Below, in pieces: positions 24,301 through 35,200 of a stretch of DNA of 64,000 nucleotides. This DNA is from Diadema setosum (Eukaryota; Echinodermata; Echinoidea; Diadematoida; Diadematidae). The DNA lies in NCBI RefSeq assembly GCF_964275005.1, contig NC_092692.1, forward strand, positions 15,212,084 through 15,276,083, in the 5' to 3' direction. Positions within the stretch are counted from its first letter, which is position 1. Each line of letters opens with the position of its first letter. Made by a program: the position numbers and the translations under genes. The notes under the pieces were generated by a model, which was not told the origin of the DNA, did not search any database, and worked only from the letters and a program-made list of their open reading frames with translations.

Positions 24301-27300
24301 CTTCTTTTGTAACAATAAAACCCTATCTAATAATATTTGATGCGTGTTTCCTCATGCTGAAATTCCGTAATTCAAACAAGGTATAATATCAAAGACGAAA
24401 ACAGTATAAGTAAAGAGTGTTGGGGAAGAAACAGTTTAAACCTATCAATGACGCCTATATTACGTTAAATAATTTTACAAACATGATCTACATGATCCAT
24501 ACAGATCCATAACCCTTCTTTTCCCGTACCCCCCCCCCCAAAAAAAAGGAAACGCATTTATATGATAATTGCATGTATATAGCATATGATTTTGTAATCA
24601 TTTTTTTTTTTAGGTATGCATACAATAGGCAATAATGTCTAGTTGAGAAAAGAAAAAAAAAAAGAAATCATGCGTACCTTTTCTGTCTCATCAAGAAACT
24701 GCAGCAATGCACATCAATGACATTATAGCATATATTTTTGTGATAGGCCTATATGGGAATTTCATCTCACCAGACTTAGTAATCTATTTCCTCCTGATCA
24801 AGGCCTCTTGGGAGGTATGTCAGGGTGTCGATATCAAATGAATGTGTCTATACATAGTTTTGTGAAATGATGAGGGTCATTGTTTTGCCTTCAGGCATGA
24901 TGTATATGACATATGCAACGTTTTCACATGAAAAAAAAAAGCGAAATTTCAAATCCTCGTAACGTCCGACGCGACGTTGCGAAACGTTTTGAATATTTAA
25001 TGCAAATATAATATAATACAATGGTTACTGTTTGTGCTATCATATTTTAGTTTTCCAAATATCATTCGTATATCAGTGTACTCTATGAGAAGAGAGAAGT
25101 TATTTGATACTATCCTTATGCTGTAAAAAAAAAAATGTGTGATTTGCATTTTCCCACGTATACATCATGCTTTGTTAAAGGAGATGGCGAGTAACTGATC
25201 AGTATTTATCAGTGGGAATGCTGGGGGATGATTGTTCGAACTCTTGAAGGATTCGTTAAAGAGTATATTATATAATGTATTGTTGTGTGAAAATAATTTG
25301 CTTCAGAACGGTCGCGTGTTCAAGTAATAAGCAGTTTAATGTCCCGTCAGTGTACAGGCATGCTAGCCTGGAACCACTGAAGTGCACATTACTAGAATAT
25401 GAGACCATTCTGAAGCAATTAATTATCACACAACAATAGACATAATGTACTCTAAAATGAATCAAACAAAGATTCGAACAATCATCCCCCAGCCTTCCCA
25501 GTGATTCCCACTGACCAGTTACTATAGGCACTCCCTTTAATATCACATGATTCAGTATTCAATATGACTAGTTGAAATAGTTGTAAAAATAGACATTGTT
25601 GTTGGCCCTACAGCACAAACTGTAACGACTCGTTTTTTCGTTGTCATCTCCTAACCGCAAAGTCCGTCTGCCTGAAAATTAAATACATACGAAGAAACGA
25701 TCAGCAAGTGAATATGCGATGTGCTAACGTATATCGTTACATTCAGCAACAGCAAGATTTTTCAGATGCAGGTCTAATGTCAATAAGTGAAACATATTAT
25801 TGTTACTATGTGTTTCAATCTTCAGGGTGTCATGTCTTTTTGTGTGACTTCCACCGAGAACAGAGTTGGGTCCGCTGGGTGGCGAAGTCATGTAATTGTG
25901 TTCCAGCAGCCTGCAAAGAGAATTTGCTTTCTATGTTGCGTAAATGTGCGCATGCTGTGACGCCTGCAGACTATGAAAGGGCCCTGGAATCCCTGAAGAC
26001 ATCGCAGATCTGGATGGATAACAAAAGGTTGCAGACCTGGTTTTCCAAGCAATGGATCCCACACAGTAGGGTGAGTATCATTCTGTAACTTAAACATTGT
26101 TTTTATTATAGGAAAAACAAAAGCAATAAAATCTAAGCAAGCATGCATAACCGCGTTCATGAAGAGCAATTATAATCATGTTTTTGATCTCTGTAATTTT
26201 GTTTGATGTTCTTTAATAAAAAAAAAAAAATTGAAAGATAAAAAAAGAGCAATTATGTTTTTCATATAGATGAACAGCACAATATTGGCGTTGATAGGCC
26301 CTTGTGGAGCCGGGAAATGTGCAAATACCGGGAAATGCGCAAACGCCGGGAAATGTGCAAACGCCAGGGAATGTGCAAACGTCTTGCCGGGAAATGTGCA
26401 ATTCTCTAAATTTCATCAACGGGAAATGTGTAAACGTGACGCCGGTCAATGTGCAAATGTTCATTTCACCTATATTAAGTACAGATGGGACAGATACTCT
26501 CAATCAAACATGTGGATGAATCATTACTACCTTTATCCCATGTCTCAGCCACCACCGGTCTATAGCGACCATTTGTCCTTTATCTTAACATTTTCAACAT
26601 TTCTTGTAAACCTCACAACGAATTTTCACCAGATTTGGCAGATAGCATCTTAACAGCGGGTCGTAATTTCTTAAAATGAGCCCCCCCCCCCCTCACACAC
26701 ACCATCACCGAAGGAGGAGGATGGGTTGAAGTCTCAAAGGCCCTGAACTATGGATTTTTCCCCTCTTCTTCTGCCGAACCGAAAAAAGATAGAGCAAAGT
26801 TAGTGCTTTGAAGAGATTAATGACTTAAATTTCATCTTTGATTATAGTGGATCGAGGAGTGCCCTGAATTGGGGGGGGGGGGGGGGGGTGACGCAGAGGA
26901 GAGGGATTGTCCACATTTTCAGCATCTTCATAAATCTCACTACAGATTATCACCAAACTTGGCAGAAAGCATGTTTACGGTGATATGATCCCTAAACTCT
27001 GGATTTTGTCTACTTCTGTCAAACCGGAAAAGATAAGAGTTAAGTCAGTGCTAATGAAGACGTTAGTGACTGAAATTTCACGTTTGATTATGGTGAATCC
27101 GGGGGAGGGGGAAATTAGAGGAAGAAGGGGGATTTTCCACATTTTCTGCATCTGTTTTATAAATCTTTGACGAATTTTCACCAAACGTGGTAGCATCTCT
27201 AGGGTAGTAGAATCCCACTTTGTTCGAAACGACAACAAGTTCAATTTGTTCCCTTTCCTCAGAGCGGGGGCTAAGACGAGGGCAGCCACCACGTGACGAT

Positions 27301-30300
27301 TATAGCAGACATGAAATTTCATCAAATAATAATAATTATAAAACATTTTTCTAGAGCGCAAATTACATTCAAGTCTCTGAGTCTTTTAGAAATGAGAAAA
27401 GACAGATTATGCATGTAGCCCAGTGGCTACTAGCACACAAAATTTCCCCGTGACGCAAAAGTACACAGCCCTATACAGCCCCTTCTTTGAGTTTATGCAG
27501 TCAGTGAGGTCCTGGTGAAATCCTTTGTTTTGCTTCCTGCCAGACTTCCTTTGCTTAATTCCCCTTCCCAAGAGAAGAGTGATTGACGGCAGTTTATGAG
27601 TTTAGCAATTAACTCCCCCATAACAGGTCCATAATCCTCAGCACCAGAGCCCCACCCCAAATAACTGAACGTAACTAGTGTGAGGAGGCGCTTCACCCCC
27701 TAATTTTCATGTGCAATGATTCCGGTGTTAAGAAGTAGTCAAACAAATTAGAGACCATTGGTGAGCAATGTGGACACTGGCTCTTTGTCTCCTGCCCCTT
27801 GTTTGATATCGTTAATTATAATTATGAGGAAATTGACAGGAAACACTACAGCAGATTTTGCATAGGAAATAATGGTAGGAGCTGATGGGACATTTCACCA
27901 ATGGGATTTTATTATTTTGTGGAGACACTCCCAAAGATCAAATTTAACCAATGAAATAATGGTAGGAAAAGAAAATGTGAATAGTTAATTAGGTATAAAA
28001 GAGCATGTTTGAGAGTTGTTTAAAAAAGTTGGTGAGTGTCAGACTTGGTGAATGACTGAGCTGAGAGGAGAGAAGTGGCAAGCAAAATTCGATCGAGCTC
28101 CTACACATTATGTAGAGAAGCAATTAAGAGCTGCAGAGTATTTTGGAACTTTGAGAGTTGTTTGAAGCTTGAGGAGACAGGAGCAGATTTTTGGTTGGAG
28201 ACCACTGAATTGAGTTGGAAACCCCCTTCCTTCACCCATCATGTCCTCTCCAAATTAATTATTAACCTGCACTGACACTGTGTACCTCGCTGACATAGAA
28301 CTGTGAGCGTCATTCCGATGATGTTAATCGGACTGTTCACATGATTTAATTCGGCTCACCCAAAGCCAGAGTGTAATGAACTCGAGCGACAACTGTTTGG
28401 TTGGCGTCATGGTCATGATGGTTGGAGCGTTCCATCCGACTGAGGCAAAGCATGGACTTATTGTTGTAGGTCCATGGGCAAAGTAAAGTGACAGCGACTG
28501 TGTTGATGCTGGACTCCCCACGCCCTTGGTGATGAACCGGTTTACAGGTTTGTGGTAGATGCAGATTTCCGACTGGACACCCCAGCTCATCGGCGATGAC
28601 GACATCGACATGCGGAGGAGGTCTTCATGCGTCTACCAAAAAGACGTCGAGCTAAGTGGCCATACCCCTACTAATTTCATTTTCCCAAATAACCAAGGCC
28701 CTTCCCCTCCCGTAGAGTAAAATGGTCGTAAAGAGTCTCCTGTTAATGAGTATTAAAGAGATGAGTGCGAGAGAAAGGTTCAGTTATATTATGTATTATT
28801 GATTAGTGTTGCAAGGGTGACAAAATGTCGTTCCGTAGATATTTGCAAAAATGTGTCATGAGTTGACAAAAGGAAATTGTTTGTGAGCAATTCATTATTT
28901 CAGGCCTACGGGAAGGCCGGTGAATAAATATGCTGTTAGAAGCATTAGAGTTAAATATATAAACTGTACTCCTGATCATGTTTTGTCCTTACTCCTGTGG
29001 AGAAATATTAGGTCCCTTTTAAATTTTGGTATTGTAAATTTTATTATGATTGGTGTCTATGTGATTACCTAACCCCCGACCAGTACAGAGAGAAGCTAAC
29101 AGACCAGACAATCCGCCTCTGTACAACATTGGTCGCCCCCTTGAGACAATTTGGGGTTTGGGGGGTTAGACTCAATATTATGTAAGAACACACACATATA
29201 TATATATATATCAACTTAAACACATCATTCAACAATTTACAAAACAATAGAAGTTACTTTACAAACAAATGAGACTTCAATAAAGCCTTGAACTGATGTA
29301 ATAATGAACATTCTCTGATATCATTGGGGAGTTGATTATTATATATTCAAATGATAGTTGACGGTCGTTGACCGTATGACTTAGTTGATACATTAACCGG
29401 TTTTTAATATTGTTTGGTGCTTGAGCGAAGTTGTCTGACAGGTTGATATTCTTGGAGGAGCTGTTGCAAGTAATGTGGAGCTAACTGATGTTGACATTTA
29501 TGTGAAATTACAAGTAACTTGCAAACTAACCTGTCTTTGACTGGCAACCAGTGCAACATGTGTAATGTTGAAGAAATAGAGTCACATGTGTGAGTTCGGG
29601 TAACCAATCTTGCAGCTTAATTTTTAATTCGATGCAGTCTACCTAACATTGAATCTGACAAACCATATAACAATCCACAACAATGATCAATTCTACTCAT
29701 TACAAAAGCATGTATAATATAATTGAAGCAATTCTTTGTAGTCCAAATGATGCTGTACAACATATACTGTTAATATGATCGGTCAAATGCAGTTGATCAT
29801 CAAAAAGAACCCCTAACATGCCTAAATTGCGTGCACATGTAATAGGACGAAGAATAAACTCATTGAAAGTTATCGGAGGAAGCAAACTTCTTGTCCTGAA
29901 ACGTGAACATATATGTAGTAATTCATTTTTTCTTTCATTGATTGAGAGGCTGCTTACTGAAGACAAATCAGCTATTGCACGTAAACATCAAAGGAGATCA
30001 ACCTTCCCACTTTGTGATAAAATTGATTTCTGTTCATGTTAGTTTTACAGAAAATTTCTTCAAATTGGATTATGTATTCCTTTTGTCGTGCGTAGGGTTT
30101 TCAAGAAATACCTGAAATTCTGAATTTCACCCAGACGACCCCACCCTCTTGTCTCGGTCCCTACTGAGGGGATGAGATGGGGGTGGGGGGGGGGGCTCAA
30201 ACTCCTCCCACCTTTGGGGTTGGGAAGGTGAAAATTTGTCAAAGATTTTTTCAAGAAGAGGGAGAAAATTTGGAAAATGTCCCTCATCCCTTCACCCGAC

Positions 30301-32224
30301 CCATCTCCTATCAGAGCATCCCTAGCTGCACCCGCCATAATCAAACATGAGATTTCAGTCCTTAAGGTCTTCATAGCACTAAATTTGTTCTTTTTAAAAT
30401 CTACAGTAGATAAATATAAAAATTAAGAGTTCAGGAACTGTGAGGCTTCAACTCACCCACCCCCAACTCCCCTCCTCTTCGGCGGGGAGGGGTGGGGGTG
30501 GGGAGGGAGGGGATAATTTTAACAACTCAACATCAAAGTACAGTGTAAGTGAAAATCCGTAGAGATTTTTAAAGAACAATGTGGAAAACACCCTCCCTCC
30601 TCCGCCTCACACCCCACCTCCCTATCAGGGCACCCCTGGATCCGCCATTATCACACCTGAACTTTCAGTAACACTGCATAGCATTAACGTAGTTCTATCG
30701 TTTTTGGTTCGACAGAAGAAGATTAAAAATTCAAGAGATCTAGGAATCTTAAGCTTCACCTCCCCGAATGGAGGCTACACGGGTAGGGAGAGGAGTTGAA
30801 GCCCCCCCCCCCCCCCACATGGACTCGTGCTCTGCATCTCTGGATTTGTCATTAAACTTGAACTACTGTCATCAATGTCTTTATAGTACCAACCAAGCTC
30901 TATCTTATTTGGTTATAGAATATAAGAAGAATTTCTGGGAAGAAGTGCAGGGTCTTTGAGGTTCCCCCCCCCCCCACCCATTTCTCGGGGGGGGGGGGGG
31001 TGGGAGGATGAATAGTCTAAATAAATTGAGGTGGCCCATTGCCATAATGGTGCTACCTGCCAATTTTGTTGAAAAATCTGTCAAGGATCTTATTAATGAA
31101 GTATTAATGGTGGAGGTTCATGCGCAATGTTGACATGGAGTTTGTCGATCATCTTTATACATAGTATTGCTAGAATAAATGATTTGCCCATTCCCGACTA
31201 CATTTGCACATTTCCCCGCAAAACTGAACTTTTTTACATTTCCCGGCGTCGTGTTTGAACATCTCCCATCGATGAAATTTGCACATTTCCTGGCGAGATA
31301 TTTGCACATTTCCCGGCGTGTGCACATTTGCCGGCAAGACGTTTGTACATTTCCCGGCGTTTGCACAATTCCCGGCGAGACGTTTGCACATCTCCCGGTG
31401 TTTGCACATTACCCGGCGTTTGCACATTTCCCGGCTCCACAGCCCTCCCATTTTCGACACTCTAAGCGAGCCATGATGAGTCAGCATCTTTCGCCAGTTT
31501 TCTTTCGTGGTGGATGAAGGTGGGGGAGGATCTTTGGAGCTTGGAATGTGCAAATGCCGGGAAATGCATGCAGGTTTCGCCTGGAAACATGCAAACGTCG
31601 GGAAATGTGCAAAGATGACCAAGGGAAACGTGTTAAATATGTAAAACAATTACATCACAAATATTGGATGTTAGATGGTAATTCACCAGTATTTGTGAGA
31701 TGAATTATATCCATGCAAGAAAACATGACCAAAGATGGTTTACCATTAAAAAATGCAGTCAGAACTAGAGGATTACAGTAGTACACGCGAACACTTTTAT
31801 TGTCTTTCATTCCTTTCTTTTTCTGTTTCTTTGTACTAATTTTACAGCGGTGGGTGTGGGCCTACAGGAACAATGAAGGCATCCAAGTAAACACCAACAA
31901 CGGACTTGAAGCTCAGAACAAGGTATTCAAGTATGCCTTCCTGGAGAAAAGGAAAAATTCGAGCGTATGTGGCATGTTGCACTGCCTGCTGACGGAATAT
32001 CTTCCAGCAATGATGCAAAAGTATGAGGAATAATTCATATGTTTTTCTTGTTTGTGAAAAGATGAATATTACGTTTGTTTACACCTTTTTCTCGTTTGTT
32101 TGGATTTTCTTTGCTTGCTTGTTTTTGTTAATCACGGGTCAGTGTATACTATCTAGGGAACTCCACGATTAATAGGTAATGTCTATAATAACAAGTGTAA
32201 ATGTTCACTATTGAAGAAGTAGAT

Positions 32225-32255
<31 letters not shown>

Positions 32256-35200
32256 TAAGTTCAAAGTGAAATTTGAGTGAATTTTTAGTGAAAATGTGTA
32301 TTTTCACTAATTTTGAAGTGACCTCAGGAATCACTTGAAGATTATGTTTTGACGTGTATAACAATATCAACTTACTAACGAAAAAGAAATCACCACAAGT
32401 GTAAAACCAAATTCAATTTGATGATCTGAATGGATTTCACATAACCAACTTTAACTGTAATTCATGAAAAGAGAAACTGAGCCGAACTGAAAAGATTTGT
32501 AATCATTGCACCTATTCTACTGCAAGAAGATCTTTTAATGTATATGTATATATTTACTTCTGGACTTGAGTCTGTTCATATACGGGTGCTCAATTGTACT
32601 GCTATTCCCACCTTCCTCCTTCAAGCAATCCCAGTTCATACACATGAGTGATCTAATTTCCAATAACTGCAGTGCCTGCATACAGTCAAAATCTTGAAGG
32701 CATGTGTAGTATTGAAGCAGTTCTATGAGTTTATGCGGTTAATGTCCCAGTGAAAATGGCATTTCATATCACTAAATTTAGGGATTGCTGGGGGGGGGGG
32801 GGTGGACATTAACACGGACGTATTGACGTTCACATTCATTTTGCGATGAACTGAATCTGCAATCACTTCAATCAAATCTGAAACGTTGTCAATCAAATCC
32901 GTATAAAGTTTTCCAACTTCGCGAAGATGTCATTCAATATCGCCATAGACGCAACCTGTTTTTCTTGGGAGTAATGGAATAGGCTTGATATCAATTATAG
33001 TTTCACCCCACAATTTGTACGTAAATGATTATGTGTTTTACTTCATCGTTAACGCTTTAAAAAGTCGTGTGTATTATATTTTCATGTTTGTTTGTTTGTT
33101 TGTTTGTTGTTTTTTTTTTTGGGGGGGGGGGGGTTGTGTTTGCTTGTTGGTTGGTTCCTTGGTTGCTTGGTTGTTGTTGGTTTTCTTTTCTTTTCTTTTT
33201 TTTTTGGGGGGGGGGGGGATAGGTACATGCGTAATTATTCGTGAAATTACATTCCAGCCTGTTCATTTTCACTGCCATGGGGTGCAACACAGCATCATTG
33301 CCTTTGATGAGAATACCACACAGTACCTGATTTCTTTGTTATGACATGTCGCTGATGTTTGGTTCTTCCCAAATATGCCATGGGCTTTCTTTTTGGGAAA
33401 AGTGTAGACTATTGTGACACTTATAAGTTTGCTAAGCAAACTGGTATTTCAAATGAATAAAGGAGAGCAGATCTCAGCGCAGTTAGTGGTTTTATTCATT
33501 GGCAATCAGAACATGTGTCTGCACCGATATATATGATTTTCTTTTCTTTTTCTGTTTCTCTCTGTGAATTAGTAGATGTTACGCATTTTTGTGTGACATG
33601 CGCTCGCCATTTATCACGTCAACATCTTCTGCCGCTGGCAATCCGGCCGCTAACCTTTCAATCTAAACTTCAATGGATGAACTCGATTGGTAATTAAAGA
33701 GCTTGTATAGGTTTGGTTGAGACTTAACTTAAGGTTTCTATCATTTTTGTGTGTGTGTGAGAGAGATATTGAGAAACTTCTTACGAAATATGAAAGAGCA
33801 TGTAATTCCATGAAGATTTCAACGTTTATTTGATGAAAATTGATTTTGAAATGGCAAAGATATCCAAAATAGAGCGATCCTAATAAAGTGTGGAACCCAC
33901 ATTACGATTGTTTTGTTATACTTTGTTTTTTGATGTTTCAGATATCTAAGATGAACTTTGAATTCCTCTTAAAATGGTATGTTCTGTACTGTTCTATTTG
34001 TGTTATCTTGGTATAAAGCCCAATTTTCATCTCCATCAATACTGTACCATCCCTTTAAATGTTCTTGTGAAGAGAAAATGGAAATTTGGATGCTCGTTTA
34101 AAAGCCGCTCCATCGCCTTCCAACGGAATTGAATACTCGCGGCGTGAATTGCTGACTCAAGTGTGAAAGTGAATGATCGCATAGCTTCTTTCGTGGAGAT
34201 GTATTTTTGCCCAAATGTGAGTGGCCCCATTTTCAGTTTGTTTGGCAAACATTTGAGAGTAAATGCGTAAGCCTTCATTATGCTGGAAAATATTCTCTAT
34301 CAATATTTTCAGTTTAATTGGAAATATTAGCATTGAAGTCTTCATAATAAGTATAATGTACCATTTGTGCTTTTGATCGCATTTCATATAATACAGATAC
34401 ATCAAGGAGAATGTGAGCGCAATGGGATGCCTGGGAAGAAGTTACAGTGAGGCAATACCAGAGTACCTGAAGGACAGACCAGCTGGCTTTATAAAGCACT
34501 GCATGAAGAAAGTGGAGATGGCAAACACCCTTGAAAAAGATGATGTTCTAAAGATATCAGACAATCATTATCAGGCATGTTTATCATGATTTGGGTGTAT
34601 GTCTATGCATTGTTCTTTGTGTGCGTGAACATTCATGTCTTCTTTAATTCTGCGATAACTATAAATCGAAAATGAGTCAATTGCATAACTGTAGACCTGC
34701 TTATAGATACCTACAGAGACATCCTCCCTATCATTTCTTTGCACTTAGTTTATAATTATCTATATCGTGCACAGGACATTGGGGTCCTATTTCTTCTATT
34801 TCATTGTCTTTCATCTATACCGATTAGCACGCTCCATTGTCTTGTCCCAAGTGACATGGTGTAGCTGGTCCCAGCTCATTTCCATACTATATCATGTGAG
34901 AAATGTAGACTGTTCCAAAGGAAGTAGCAGATGGCATGTTCAAATCGTACCTGTTTCAATCATTTCTCTTAATCTCGAAAAATGCACACATACCATTGAA
35001 TGTATAGTTTTCAGAGACTAATACCAAGAAACAATGTTCAAACATAATCTATATTTGCAATGAACGCATGAACAATGACGAATCTGAAGAAAACAAACAA
35101 ACATGAAGACTGATGTGTATTTTGTGTGTGCAATGACTCTCATGATATTGCAGGTGAAGAGTGAGGTCTTCTCCAAAAAGAAGATGTATGATGTCTACCT

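Noticed and set aside
26270-26653. Cys/Lys-rich repeat protein (CANAGKCANAGKC type) at 26.3 kb and its mirror at 31.1-31.6 kb
   Set aside because: All frames on both strands are open because the 18-bp words lack stops. There is no start context, the copies are out of frame relative to one another and they lie inside an intron.
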